From Candidatus Nitrotoga sp. BS (GTDB lineage Bacteria; Pseudomonadota; Gammaproteobacteria; Burkholderiales; Gallionellaceae), in NCBI RefSeq assembly GCF_927797785.1, contig NZ_CAKMLL010000035.1, forward strand, positions 22,727-86,726: a DNA stretch of 64,000 nucleotides, in the 5' to 3' direction. Shown here in pieces: positions 47,093 through 56,557 of this stretch. The position numbers and the translations under genes were made by a program. Within the stretch, counting starts at the first letter, position 1. Every line of letters starts with the position of its first letter. The notes below the pieces were generated by a model, which saw only the letters and a list, made by a program, of their open reading frames with translations, was not told where the DNA came from and did not search any database.

Positions 47093-50000
47093 CAGTAGCC
47101 GGGTTGATTCTTTATAATTTCAAAGATGGCCTGCGTCGCTACACGGTCACGCGCCATGATGGGAAACAAGGCATTGAGTACCTGCTTTTCCCTCGTGTCA
47201 TCGCCCTTCCAGCCTGCCGGCGCGTGCTCGCGCATGGCTCGGTCAAGTTCGAGCGCGAGTTTCGCTTGCGCGTCAACAGCTGCCGGGTAAAGAAAGCTCG
47301 TCGCAGGAATGCTGGCGAGGTTGTTAAAGAGCACGATAGCTTCTGGATTGTCGTGAAGAACAGCAGGCACACCGGGGCCGTGGTCTTTCCGCGCCATGCG
47401 TTTCACGAGTTCTTCGGCATTCTTCAGGAATACCTCATAGGCAGCGGCATCTTCCCGGCTTTGTTTGATGAGGTCGTCCAGCAGCTTCGACATCTCCGCA
47501 TAAAACCTTGGATCGGTCAGCTGGTCGCGGATGATGGTCTTGCGGACATTGTTGATGATGCCCTCGGCGATGGCATTCTTCGAGAGTTTGCCTTTTTCAT
47601 TCAGCTTGCGGGCAATGGCATCATGGATACCGGTCTCGATGATCAGCTCCGTGAGCGAGAGCGAATTGAGATTGCCCACGTCCGCCGCCGGATCGGCCTG
47701 GATATAAGTGTTTAACAGGCGCCGCATGTCGGCCTCGTAGGGCTTGATGTCCAGCTCCTCGCCCGAGTGCATTTTGATTTGTTTGCGCATTTCGCCGTAA
47801 AACTCCACCTCCTTCTGCAACGCGGCTGCCTCGGCATCGGAGTAACCCGCCTCGGTGAGGTCTTGCGCGATGTCGGCATAGGCACGCACGAAGGTGGCCA
47901 CAGACTTGTAGAACGTGATGCGCAATGGCTCCGTATCCGTCAACGCCTGAGAATTGGCCGCGTCACCGCAGAAATAGTGCAGGAACTGCTCCATCTCACG
48001 CGCTAGCGGCACCGGCTCGCACAGGTAGCGGAGCGCCTCGCGGGCGGCATCGAGCTGTTTCTTTCCTTCTTTGAGCCAGTCTTTCAGTTCGACGTTGTTG
48101 CTGCCACCGTTACCCTGATCAATGTCCAGCTCGTCGGAGCTATAAACTGCGATGGCCTCCTGCACGTCATCAAACAGCCTCTTGAAATCCACTATGTGGC
48201 CGTAGTCCTTGTCGTCACCGTCGAGCCGGTTGGTGCGGCAGATGGCCTGGAAGAGGTTGTGATCGTGCAGCTCTTTATCGAGGTAAATGTAGGTGCAGCT
48301 CGGCGCGTCGAAGCCGGTCAGTAGCTTGCTCACCACAATCAGCAACTTCATGTTGGCGGGTTCCTCGATGAAGCGGCGCTTGGCTTCGTCCTCGTAGACT
48401 TTAGTCGTTTGGCCGCTCTTGAGGACGTGCTTCGTGTAGGTGTCGAACTTGTAGCGTTCGTCGCTATTGGCCGGTTCGCGTGAGATGGCGTTGTGGTTCG
48501 GCTCGAACGAAGTGATGATGCCGCAAAACTCGCCGAAGGGTTTGTTCTGGAAGATGCGGAAATAGTGGCAGGCGTCGTAGATGCTCGCGGCCACGAGAAT
48601 GGCGGTGCCCCGGTCATCATTCAGGCGCGGCTTGGTGTCGAAATCGTGGATGATGCTGGCTGCAATGCGTGCCTTGCGCTCCTCGGCGCTCATCAGCTCT
48701 TCCATCGTGGCCCAGCGTTTGCGAATGATGGCTTTCTGAAAATTGTTCAGCGCTTTGGTTTTCAGTGCGAAATAGTCTTCGATGTCCTGCGGTGAGGTCA
48801 GGCGTTGTGGCACATCGCGGGCCTCATATTTCAAATCGAGCACCACCTTGTCCGCCACGGCCTCGTGGAACTTGTAGGTGTGGATGTAGGTGCCGAAAAT
48901 ATCCTGAGTTCTCAGCTTGGTTGCGTCCTTCTTGAGCAGAGGAGTACCGGTGAAGCCGCTGAAGATCGCGTTCTCCAGCCAGCGCTTCATCTGCCGGTTC
49001 ATGTCGCCGCCCTGGGTGCGGTGACATTCATCTACGAACACGTAGAACTGGCCATGCACAGGGGGCGGCTCGCCTTTGAGGTCGGCGGGATCGAACTTGT
49101 GGATAAGCGCGCACAGCAGCCGGGGCGCGGTGGCGCCGAGCTTGGCGACAAACTCCGCCCGGTTCTGGATGCGGGGTGAAGGCGAGCTCTCACCGATAAC
49201 CCCGGCGTTTTTCATCACGCCCTCAATCTGCTTATCCAGTTCGTCGCGGTCGGTGACGACGAGAATGCGGGCCTCGGGGTCGTGTTCCAGCAGCCACTTG
49301 GCGAGCAGTACCATGAGAATGCTTTTGCCGCTGCCCTGGGTGTGCCAGATCACGCCGCCCTCGCGTTTGCGGATGCGTTCCTGTGCCGCCTTTACGCCCG
49401 CGAACTGATGCGGTCGCGGCACCTTCTTGATGCCGTTGTCGAAAATGATGAAGTTACGAATCAGGTCGAGCAGGCGAGACTTCTCGCACAACTCTGCCAG
49501 TGGCCGGTCCAGCAATGCGCCCGCGACGCTGTAGTGAGCGCCGGCCTCCTGAACCATAAATGACTTGCACACTGCTTGACCGTTGGCGTTCTCCCGGGGC
49601 TTCCATTCGACGAAGAACTCCTCTTTGGTCGTGACCGTGCCATAGCGCAACCCTTGCGAATCGCTGCCGGCGAAGAGTAGTTGCACGGTGCTGAAGAATC
49701 CCTTGTTAAAAATCTCCTCCTGATTGGTGATGAGCTGGCGCACGCCATCCCCGATCTCGACCGAACTGCGCTTCAGCTCGATGACACCAACAGCGATGCC
49801 GTTCAGATAGAGGACAAGGTCAGGTCGCCGTTCATAGCCGCCGCGCAAGGTCACTTCCTCGGCAAGGGCGAAATCGTTGTTCTTCGGGTGCTCCCAATCA
49901 ACCAGATGCACCGTTTCATGAGGTTTCCCGGCGGCGATTTGCACCGACACGCCGTAGCGCAGCAATTGGTAGGTGCGCAGGTTGGCCTGATAGAGGGTGA

Positions 50001-50238
50001 TGCCGGTGGCGTCCGCAGCGGCCATCAGCTTTTGCAGGGCGGCGGAAATGTGTGCCTCTGAGTAGCCGCGCTGCTTCAGGTTCGCACGGAGCAATTCCAC
50101 CTCGATGCAGCGGTTGTTGACACGCTTGTGCCACTCGCCGAGGTAATCGTAGCCAAGGCAATCGGGTCGGGTCTTGTCCGTGAACAGGGCGATGACGCGG
50201 TTCTGTGTTTTGCGTTCGGAGCGGGGTTGTTCAGGCAT
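47092..50238 (-). CDS. hsdR: type I restriction endonuclease subunit HsdR
   Basis: HsdR is the translocase and nuclease subunit that cuts unmodified DNA. The 1048-residue product has the N-terminal nuclease core (Asp140, Glu154 and Lys156 in [20 protein letters not shown]), a Walker A HTQGSGKS (Gly302-Ser306), Walker B-type DECHR (403-407), SGFTGTPL, and the C-terminal helicase motifs ([27 protein letters not shown]). It appears full length and intact. It overlaps the GxxExxY gene by 8 bp and the peptidase gene by 1-3 bp. Confidence 0.96.
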   Translation of the reverse strand: MPEQPRSERKTQNRVIALFTDKTRPDCLGYDYLGEWHKRVNNRCIEVELLRANLKQRGYSEAHISAALQKLMAAADATGITLYQANLRTYQLLRYGVSVQIAAGKPHETVHLVDWEHPKNNDFALAEEVTLRGGYERRPDLVLYLNGIAVGVIELKRSSVEIGDGVRQLITNQEEIFNKGFFSTVQLLFAGSDSQGLRYGTVTTKEEFFVEWKPRENANGQAVCKSFMVQEAGAHYSVAGALLDRPLAELCEKSRLLDLIRNFIIFDNGIKKVPRPHQFAGVKAAQERIRKREGGVIWHTQGSGKSILMVLLAKWLLEHDPEARILVVTDRDELDKQIEGVMKNAGVIGESSPSPRIQNRAEFVAKLGATAPRLLCALIHKFDPADLKGEPPPVHGQFYVFVDECHRTQGGDMNRQMKRWLENAIFSGFTGTPLLKKDATKLRTQDIFGTYIHTYKFHEAVADKVVLDLKYEARDVPQRLTSPQDIEDYFALKTKALNNFQKAIIRKRWATMEELMSAEERKARIAASIIHDFDTKPRLNDDRGTAILVAASIYDACHYFRIFQNKPFGEFCGIITSFEPNHNAISREPANSDERYKFDTYTKHVLKSGQTTKVYEDEAKRRFIEEPANMKLLIVVSKLLTGFDAPSCTYIYLDKELHDHNLFQAICRTNRLDGDDKDYGHIVDFKRLFDDVQEAIAVYSSDELDIDQGNGGSNNVELKDWLKEGKKQLDAAREALRYLCEPVPLAREMEQFLHYFCGDAANSQALTDTEPLRITFYKSVATFVRAYADIAQDLTEAGYSDAEAAALQKEVEFYGEMRKQIKMHSGEELDIKPYEADMRRLLNTYIQADPAADVGNLNSLSLTELIIETGIHDAIARKLNEKGKLSKNAIAEGIINNVRKTIIRDQLTDPRFYAEMSKLLDDLIKQSREDAAAYEVFLKNAEELVKRMARKDHGPGVPAVLHDNPEAIVLFNNLASIPATSFLYPAAVDAQAKLALELDRAMREHAPAGWKGDDTREKQVLNALFPIMARDRVATQAIFEIIKNQPGY

Positions 50239-50668
50239 TGGAATCCTTGGACGGATGGTTCACGCGGAGGCGCGGAGACGCGGAGGTGGGGAGATTGTTG
50301 ACAATGCGGTGGAGGCCTTCTTTGAGTGTTGCGGCTCCAAAGTTGATGAGCAGGCCAACCTGAAGATGCATCAGTCGGAGATAGGTGAGGACCTGCTTGC
50401 TATGGGCGGCAGCGAGCTTCTCCACAGACTTGAGTTCTACGACCACGCAGCCCTCGACGAGCAGGTCAGTGCGGAAACCTTCCTCGAAAACCATTCCATC
50501 GTATTCAAAGCGGATAACCTTCTGTCGCTCGACCCGAAAGCCGCGTCGCTCCAAGGTCCTCGCCAGCACGACTTCATAGACCGACTCCAGCAGTCCCGGC
50601 CCCAGTCCCATATGAATCTTGAGCGCCGCATCCACAATCGCCTCCGTGATGTCATCCAGTTCCTTCAT
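50231..50668 (-). CDS. GxxExxY family protein
   Basis: The 145-residue product has the defining motif GLLESVYE (Gly25, Glu28, Tyr31), the [13 protein letters not shown] segment and a nuclease-like stretch with [20 protein letters not shown], where Asp, Glu and Lys are spaced as in PD-(D/E)XK folds. The family's function is unknown; a nuclease is an inference. It sits between hsdS and hsdR with 4- and 8-bp overlaps. Its last residues ([13 protein letters not shown]) are encoded by the GC-rich palindromic repeat found at the hsdM-hsdS junction. Confidence 0.85.
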   Translation of the reverse strand: MKELDDITEAIVDAALKIHMGLGPGLLESVYEVVLARTLERRGFRVERQKVIRFEYDGMVFEEGFRTDLLVEGCVVVELKSVEKLAAAHSKQVLTYLRLMHLQVGLLINFGAATLKEGLHRIVNNLPTSASPRLRVNHPSKDSNA

Positions 50669-51951
50669 GTCTTCTGCCTCCGTGCACTCCGTCCCTCTGC
50701 GTACTCCGCGCCTCCGCGTGCAACCAGTCGTGTCCTGCCGGTGAGAAGTTCCTGCATCATGGCCTGCTTGAGGGCGCGGGTCTTTTCCAGCCGCTGCTCC
50801 AGCCCCGCCAACTCCGCGTCCATCTCCGTCAGCACTTCGGCGATGGCGGCTTGTTCGGGGAGGGGTGGAAGCGGAATTTCAACACGCTTCAAATCGCTGG
50901 TGTTGATACTCGCTTGGCTGACCGCCTGTCTGGCAAGCGACATCGCCTTATTCCGACCTTTGCGCGACCCAAGCCAATAGAACAAGAATTGGCTATTCAG
51001 TGAACTGCCGACCCTTAAGAGTAGCAAATTCATCCCGTGATAGAGCGGTGGTTCTCCACTGTAGATCGCGACCTTGCCGATATGGTCCACGCTGTTGATG
51101 TGACTGAATAGGATGTCTCCACACAGCATCCGGTATTCTTCGAGTTCAGAGGTTCGTGCCCCGTAACCCACACGAGACATGTCAATCGTTCCGTCTGCGA
51201 TGGTTTCTATCCGAGTTACTGGTAAACCAGTTGAATTTGACGGTTGATACAATGCACCGTTTGCCAACCGGATTAGCACATCCCCCAACCGCTTCACCTC
51301 CCACTCGCCGTGGAAGCCGGGGAGGCGGGTTTGGCCGGTGAGGAGTTGCTGCATGGCGGCCTGTTTGAGGTCGCGCTTCTTGGCGATGAGCCGGTCCAGC
51401 CCGTCCAGCAGCCCATCCACATCGCTCAGCGCTGTAGCTATGGCGCGTTGTTCGGGTGGTGGAGGAACTGGTATCGGCACTTCCATGAACTTTTCCCGGG
51501 GAAGGTGCGCGATGCTCGTCTGGGTTACGTAGTTGACGAGCAGACCGCAATCAGACCAACGTCGGAGGAATGCAGCCATGAGTCGTGAATTGAAACCGCG
51601 AAGCGGGCGCAGGCGATGCAGCGCTTTTTGGTAGTAGCACTCTTGAAGCGGAGATTCCCAAATCGCAGCGCGCCCAACTTCTCCACCTTCGCACACGAGT
51701 AAGTCGCCCTTTCGCAGACGAAACCTTTCAAGGTCAGTGCGAGACATTGGGACGGTTGGGAGATCGCGGATGTCGATGCGATCCCATTGGACCGCCCTGT
51801 TACCAAGATAAGGCTTAGAAACGCCCACATTCTTTTCCGCGTCGAGCATCTTGCCGAGTTTGATTTCATACTCGCACCCAACGGAAGATACGTCCCAATC
51901 CTCCGGAATGACGCCCACCTCGGTCTGCTTGTAGCCGGGTTTCACTTCCAT
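50665..51951 (-). CDS. hsdS: type I restriction specificity subunit HsdS
   Basis: HsdS recognises the two halves of the target site. The 428-residue product has two target-recognition domains (about residues 1-150 and 205-360), each ended by the conserved IPVPPPPEQRAIA / IPLPPLPEQAAIA motif and a dimerising helix (LIAKKRDLKQAAMQQLLTG; LEKTRALKQAMMQELLTG). The tail after TGRTRLV (ARGGAEYAEGRS...) is not part of the fold and is probably encoded by the GC-rich repeat. The start MEVKPGYKQTEVGVIP lies at the edge of a 238-bp tandem repeat. Confidence 0.95.
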   Translation of the reverse strand: MEVKPGYKQTEVGVIPEDWDVSSVGCEYEIKLGKMLDAEKNVGVSKPYLGNRAVQWDRIDIRDLPTVPMSRTDLERFRLRKGDLLVCEGGEVGRAAIWESPLQECYYQKALHRLRPLRGFNSRLMAAFLRRWSDCGLLVNYVTQTSIAHLPREKFMEVPIPVPPPPEQRAIATALSDVDGLLDGLDRLIAKKRDLKQAAMQQLLTGQTRLPGFHGEWEVKRLGDVLIRLANGALYQPSNSTGLPVTRIETIADGTIDMSRVGYGARTSELEEYRMLCGDILFSHINSVDHIGKVAIYSGEPPLYHGMNLLLLRVGSSLNSQFLFYWLGSRKGRNKAMSLARQAVSQASINTSDLKRVEIPLPPLPEQAAIAEVLTEMDAELAGLEQRLEKTRALKQAMMQELLTGRTRLVARGGAEYAEGRSARRQKT

Positions 51952-52021
51952 ACCGCCCCCCTGTGCAGAGTTTCACGCGGAGACGCGGAGTCGCGGAGAA
52001 GAACCGTTGGAAAATATTCCT

Positions 52022-52189
52022 TCATGGCTTTACCTCCGCGTTCTCCGCGTCTCCGCGTGAGCCCATCGCTCCCATTTTCTTGAGATGTCCGTCCCCACGG
52101 GCGGCGAGCGTCGCGTCCGGGATGACGCCCACCTCTGTCTGCTTGTAGCCGGCCTGCACTGAGCCTTGTAGAAGTGGTTTCACTTCCAT
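52022..52189 (-). CDS. chimeric mini-frame in repeat copy 1 (55 residues)
   Basis: ATG 52189 to a TGA at 52022-52024. It starts like HsdS (MEVKP, then a short LLQGSVQAG insertion and YKQTEVGVIP) and ends like HsdM (GHLKKMGAMGSRGDAENAEV). The G-rich ribosome site equals that of hsdS. Whether it is translated is unknown; it may only be a by-product of the duplication. Confidence 0.4.
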   Translation of the reverse strand: MEVKPLLQGSVQAGYKQTEVGVIPDATLAARGDGHLKKMGAMGSRGDAENAEVKP

Positions 52190-52259
52190 ACCGCCCCCCT
52201 GTGCAGAGTTTCACGCGGAGACGCGGAGTCGCGGAGAAGAATCGTTGGAAAATATTCCT

Positions 52260-52427
52260 TCATGGTTTTTCCTCCGCGTTCTCCGCGTCTCCGCGTGAGC
52301 CCATCGCTTCCATTTTCTTGAGATGTCCGTCCCCACGGTTGGCGAGCGTCGCGTCAGGGATGACACTCACCTCGGTCTCTTTATAGCCGGCCTGCACTGA
52401 GCCTTGTCGAAGTGGTTTCACTTCCAT
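52260..52427 (-). CDS. chimeric mini-frame in repeat copy 2 (55 residues)
   Basis: ATG 52427 to a TGA at 52260-52262, 238 bp upstream of the first mini-frame and nearly identical (MEVKPLRQGSVQAGYKETEV ... GHLKKMEAMGSRGDAENAEE). The substitutions keep the frame open. Translation could couple hsdM to hsdS through a chain of short frames, which is inference. Confidence 0.4.
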   Translation of the reverse strand: MEVKPLRQGSVQAGYKETEVSVIPDATLANRGDGHLKKMEAMGSRGDAENAEEKP

Positions 52428-52497
52428 ACCACCCCCCTGAGCAGAGTTTCACGCGGAGACGCGGAGTCGCGGAGAAAAATCGTTGGAAAATATTCTT

Positions 52498-55455
52498 TCA
52501 TGGCTTTTCCTCCGCGTTCTCCGCGTCTCCGCGTGAGCCCATCCGCTTGAGGTGCCCCTCCACCCGTCTGGCCAACTCCGCCACCTCATCCACAAGCCGG
52601 GGCAGCGGTGTGGCATAGCGTTCGGCGAGCTGGCGGATGCGGCCGGTGAGGGTTTGCGAGACGCGGTCCAGCTCGCCCTGCACGGCAGAGGCGATGGTGG
52701 CCAGCCATTTGTCGTCCACCACGAGGGTCTGGATGTCATCCTCGGTAAGCGTGGGATATTTGGCGTCGAGCTTGGCTTCGAGGTCTTCCTGCGCGGCTTT
52801 GAGACTGGCCTTGGCTCCGGCCTGTTGGTCGAGCAACACGGTGTATTCTTCGAGGGCCTGGCGAGCTTCGGCCTCTTCCGGATCATCGCCAATTTTTTTG
52901 AGCGCTGCTTTCAAACTCTTTGCGGTGATTTTCGGCGGCTCGCCCTCGTTGGCCTCATTCGCTTCCGCGAGGAACAATTCTCCTTCGTCGTTTTGTTCGT
53001 CGCGCTTTTCGTCAAGCTGCTGCTCCAAAGCGGCGAGTTCAGCTTCGGCGGCGGCGATGGCATCGCGCTCAATGGCGAAGTAGCGGGCGATGAGAATAGC
53101 GGCGGGGACGAGGTCGGACTTGAAACGGCGCTTGCCCTTCTTGAAGTCTTCCTTCTCGGGCCAGACGAGTTTTTTCTCCTTGTTTTTGACCTGACGGATT
53201 TCGCGGGGCAACGCGCCCACCTTCCACCCGGCATCGGCGATGAGGTAGCAATCGTCCTGCATGGTCTCGGCCCAGTAGTCCATGAGGTGCTGATAGATAT
53301 CGTAGGCGTCGAGCAGCGGCGCGGTCTTGAAGGTGGCGAGCAGGTCCTCGGCGATGGAAGCAATGAGCGGCTTGGGATGGGCGTCCTTGGCGAAGCCCTT
53401 GAGCAACGGGATAGCGGCCGCTTGCCATTTGATGAAGAGCTTTTGAGCCTTGGAGTTAAACGCGGTGAACTCGGCATGGCCGAAGATGGTGGGCTTTACC
53501 TCAGGCAGAGGGAGCTTCAGCGCGGCGTACCCGGGTCGGACGCATGGCATCCACGCCGACACATGCAGCCGTGGATGAAACGGACCGATCTCGAGGAGCT
53601 TCCTACGTTGGTCGCAATGACTCACGAATAACGACCCGCCGCGCACGAAGTAGATAGCATTCTGACTGAAGTGAGTGCCGATATCGCAGGCCTCCTCAAA
53701 CGACAGAGCCGCAGTCCAGCCCGGCTCGGCGTGGAGCGTTGCCGGGGAATAACCGGTGATGCGGTGGACCCATTCGCATTTTTTTCGCAACAGATTTTCC
53801 AGTTCGTCATCCGCCGCCGCGTTTTTCCGGTCGGTCCACGTCTCGCCTGTGGTGGCATGGGCCGTAATAATGGCAAATTCACCAGGGCATCCGGTGAGTG
53901 AATCAGAACTGCAGAAATGGGTTTCCGCATAGGCGGCGTGCATTCCGGCTGGCAGTGTTACTTCAGTGGGAATGAACGTCGCAAGGAGTGAAGTGCGCAG
54001 TCCCGGCATGATCTTCCAGTAGTCGCCGAGTGCATCGAGGTCGCGCTCGGGAATGCCGCCGCGCAGGTGGCCGTCGATGTCCTGCAAGTCCTCCGGTTCG
54101 GTGCTGTCGATGTAGCGCGGGAGGTTAAGGTTGTAGTCATTCTTGGGGTCGGCGATTTCCGCGATCGACACCATGCGGGCGTAGCGCGGATCGCTTTCAT
54201 CCTGTCGGGTGTAGGTGTCCACAATTTTGTGAATGTCCTGTTCGCGCAGGCGGTTTTTCGGGCCATCCTTCTTGAAGCCCTTGGAGGCATCAATCATAAA
54301 GATGCCCTTGCGGGCGGTGGCGTTTTCCTTGTCCAGCACCAGGATGCAGGCCGGGATGCCGGTGCCGAAAAAAAGATTGGCCGGCAAGCCGATGATGGCC
54401 TTGAGGGTGCCGGAGCGGACAAGTTGCTGGCGGATGATGCCTTCCGCATTGCCCCGAAACAGGACGCCGTGCGGCAGAATGCAGGCGCCTTTGCCGTTAT
54501 TCTTCAAGGAGCGAATGATGTGCAGCAGGTAGGCATAGTCACCTTGTTTCTTCGGCGGCACGCCCCAGGTGAAGCGCTGGTGGTTGTCACCACTGCCGCC
54601 TTCTCCCAGCGTGAGGCCGGTAGACCAGGTCTTGTCCGAGAAGGGTGGATTGGCGACGACGTAGTCGTAGGTGCGGAGCTGCTCGCCGTCTTTAAACTTG
54701 GGATCGTAGAGCGTGTTGCCGGAGAGCACGTTGGCGGTCGGGAAGTCGTGCAGGATCATGTTCATGCGGGCGAGACCGGCGGTGGTCACGTCCTTCTCCT
54801 GCCCTTCAAGGGTGATGTGCTTGCCCGCCTCGGCAGCGACCTTTAACAGCAGCGAGCCGGAACCACAAGTGGGGTCGTAGGCGGTGGTGGCGGCGATGGA
54901 GTTGGCCGGCGTGATGCCGATGACCTTGGCCATGATGCGGCTGACTTCGGACGGGGTGTAGAACTGGCCCTTGCTCTTGCCGCTCTGGCTGGCGAAGTGC
55001 CGCATGAGATATTCGTAGGCGTCGCCGAGAATATCGTCATTCTCTGCGCGGTTCTTCGAGAAATCGAGCGCGGGATTCTCGAAGATGGCGATGAGGTTGC
55101 CGAGCTTCTCGACCTTCTGCGCGCCGTCGCCGAGTTTGTTCGAGTCGTTGAAGTCGGGGAAATCGCTGCGCGCGAGGCGTTGGTTGGCGTCGATCAGCGG
55201 CTGGATGACCTGGGTGTTGATTTTGTCGCCGATGTCGTCCTTGCCCTTGAGGGCGACCATGTCCTTGAAGCTGGCACCCTTCGGAATATTGACCGGCGGC
55301 TCAAAACCATCGTAGTCGCCGTATTTATCGGAGACGTATTTGATAAACAGCATGAACAGGACGTAGTCCTTATATTGGCTGGCATCCATGCCGCCGCGTA
55401 GTTCGTCGCAAGAAGCCCAGAGGGAAGAATAGAGGTCGGATTTCTTGATGGCCAT
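52498..55455 (-). CDS. hsdM: type I restriction methyltransferase HsdM with inserted DUF3293-like domain
   Basis: HsdM methylates adenine in the target. The 985-residue product has the N-terminal helical domain (about 1-135), the N6-adenine methylase core with motif I DPTCGSGSLLL (194-204) and catalytic NPPF (269-272), and a C-terminal region (about 640-985) with the GYAALKLPLPEVKPTIFGH block and a long coiled coil. Between them, at about residues 497-625, is an extra domain (FAIITAHATTGETW, ITGYSPATLHAEPGW, LSFEEACDIGTHFSQNAIYF) resembling DUF3293. The last residues MGSRGDAENAEEKP come from the GC-rich repeat. It is the first gene of the hsd operon. Confidence 0.93.
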   Translation of the reverse strand: MAIKKSDLYSSLWASCDELRGGMDASQYKDYVLFMLFIKYVSDKYGDYDGFEPPVNIPKGASFKDMVALKGKDDIGDKINTQVIQPLIDANQRLARSDFPDFNDSNKLGDGAQKVEKLGNLIAIFENPALDFSKNRAENDDILGDAYEYLMRHFASQSGKSKGQFYTPSEVSRIMAKVIGITPANSIAATTAYDPTCGSGSLLLKVAAEAGKHITLEGQEKDVTTAGLARMNMILHDFPTANVLSGNTLYDPKFKDGEQLRTYDYVVANPPFSDKTWSTGLTLGEGGSGDNHQRFTWGVPPKKQGDYAYLLHIIRSLKNNGKGACILPHGVLFRGNAEGIIRQQLVRSGTLKAIIGLPANLFFGTGIPACILVLDKENATARKGIFMIDASKGFKKDGPKNRLREQDIHKIVDTYTRQDESDPRYARMVSIAEIADPKNDYNLNLPRYIDSTEPEDLQDIDGHLRGGIPERDLDALGDYWKIMPGLRTSLLATFIPTEVTLPAGMHAAYAETHFCSSDSLTGCPGEFAIITAHATTGETWTDRKNAAADDELENLLRKKCEWVHRITGYSPATLHAEPGWTAALSFEEACDIGTHFSQNAIYFVRGGSLFVSHCDQRRKLLEIGPFHPRLHVSAWMPCVRPGYAALKLPLPEVKPTIFGHAEFTAFNSKAQKLFIKWQAAAIPLLKGFAKDAHPKPLIASIAEDLLATFKTAPLLDAYDIYQHLMDYWAETMQDDCYLIADAGWKVGALPREIRQVKNKEKKLVWPEKEDFKKGKRRFKSDLVPAAILIARYFAIERDAIAAAEAELAALEQQLDEKRDEQNDEGELFLAEANEANEGEPPKITAKSLKAALKKIGDDPEEAEARQALEEYTVLLDQQAGAKASLKAAQEDLEAKLDAKYPTLTEDDIQTLVVDDKWLATIASAVQGELDRVSQTLTGRIRQLAERYATPLPRLVDEVAELARRVEGHLKRMGSRGDAENAEEKP

Positions 55456-55816
55456 GTGTTTATATTTTTTGTTTGTGGTGCAGAAAAGCTACAAAAATGA
55501 AACCGCTGCAAATTCGGGCTGCAATTGTAATGTGAATATTCAGTAAGGTGCGGTAAAGTCCAGCATCATCCTAATGAATTGATTCTACTCGGCCCGAAGG
55601 GCGAGCACATGGCCTGTCACTGTACGCCAAGGATTGATTGCGGTAGTTGCAAGATGTATGGTTTGCTCTCTACGAACGCAACAATGTGCATTGTGCATAA
55701 ATGCTGCCTGCAAACGCATGATGCGTTGTTTCGCAAGGTAACACGAAGTGATAGCCGGATTCCCTTGTCCGGTCGATACGATCTTCTGATTCAAGGGTAA
55801 ACAAAAGGGGAGCTGT
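55456..55816. other. divergent intergenic region upstream of hsdM
   Basis: About 360 bp between hsdM (leftward) and the orphan gene at 55817. It should carry the hsd promoter. No gene or repeat was recognised. Confidence 0.4.
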
Positions 55817-56491
55817 ATGCCGACTGCAAAGCGACGACGCGATTCTGGAGGAGAGTGCAAGAATCAACATTTTAATGAAGTAGAGTGGGAGGCGCTAAAC
55901 GAACGGCTTTGTAAGCAGCTTAGGGGATTTTATCCTGATATGACCGCAGTGGCTGATCCGGCTTTCGACCACCCTGCCGATTCATGGGTATACAACTTGA
56001 TTACAGAAGCGGAAAGTGCAATTTCAATGATGTTATGGCTTAGAAAAGGACTTACAAATGAGGAGTTAAAGGCAGAGCGAAAAGACTTATTGAACACGCT
56101 CAACAAAGCGGACAATTGCCTCAGCAAGCTGTCCCATGATTTGGATATCATGTTCGGCGTTGATGCCGATGTCTTGGATAGCCGTGACAAGATTAGGGAG
56201 TTAGTTCCTTACATTGAAGCAGCCGAAACTGCTATTAACCGATTACAAAGAGCTAAAAAACTTGCTGATGCGCGACATGATGCCGCTGTTGAAATGGCGA
56301 TTCGTGTAGGACGCATTTTAAATAGGAGCGGGATAACGATGCCTGCGACTGAGGATACCCCTTCTGAAAATACACCCGAAGCCATTCAAATTTTAAAGTC
56401 GATCGGAGATGAATTTGGCTTAGTGCTAGAACCCTTGACATGGCGCGACACCATCATCGAAGCCAAAAAATCAGCCCCCGACATTAAGTAG
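55817..56491 (+). CDS. hypothetical helical protein next to the restriction operon
   Basis: The 224-residue product starts with a basic segment (MPTAKRRRDSGGECKNQHF) and is then mostly helical (LRKGLTNEELKAERKDLLNT, then LNKADNCLSKLSHDLDIMFG, IEAAETAINRLQRAKKLADA). No known domain or membrane segment is seen. A GGGGAG ribosome site precedes the ATG. It is divergent from hsdM and followed by an AlpA-like remnant, so it is probably cargo of a former integrated element; a defence-related role is only a guess from position. Confidence 0.6.
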   Translation: MPTAKRRRDSGGECKNQHFNEVEWEALNERLCKQLRGFYPDMTAVADPAFDHPADSWVYNLITEAESAISMMLWLRKGLTNEELKAERKDLLNTLNKADNCLSKLSHDLDIMFGVDADVLDSRDKIRELVPYIEAAETAINRLQRAKKLADARHDAAVEMAIRVGRILNRSGITMPATEDTPSENTPEAIQILKSIGDEFGLVLEPLTWRDTIIEAKKSAPDIK

Positions 56492-56557
56492 CCCGAAGCA
56501 CCCTAAAAATGGTGCTTGGCACTAGCGAATTTACTATCCAAAGTAGGTCGGTATCAT

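Larger units (their letters stand above)
51941..52560. repeat. 238-bp tandem repeat at the hsdM-hsdS junction
   Basis: The same sequence begins at 51941, 52179 and 52417 (TTCACTTCCATACC...), a regular period of 238 bp, with the third copy running into the 3-prime end of hsdM. Each unit holds, in - strand order, an HsdM-like C-terminal coding end, a stop, a GC-rich palindromic spacer with CTCCGCGTCTCCGCG blocks, a run of Gs serving as ribosome site, and an HsdS-like start (MEVKP...). Copies differ at only a few positions. Confidence 0.9.

Noticed and set aside
51941..52560. CRISPR-like array
   Set aside because: Units are 238 bp with coding content and almost identical throughout; there are no unique spacers and no cas genes.
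51963..52618. Three repeated + strand frames starting MQSFTRRRG or similar in the hsd tandem repeat
   Set aside because: They arise from the palindromic GC-rich repeat on the other strand, and the - strand mini-frames fit the hsdM and hsdS sequence.
48805..54846. Long + strand frames opposite hsdR and hsdM
   Set aside because: The - strand genes are complete with known motifs; the opposite frames have no recognisable domains.
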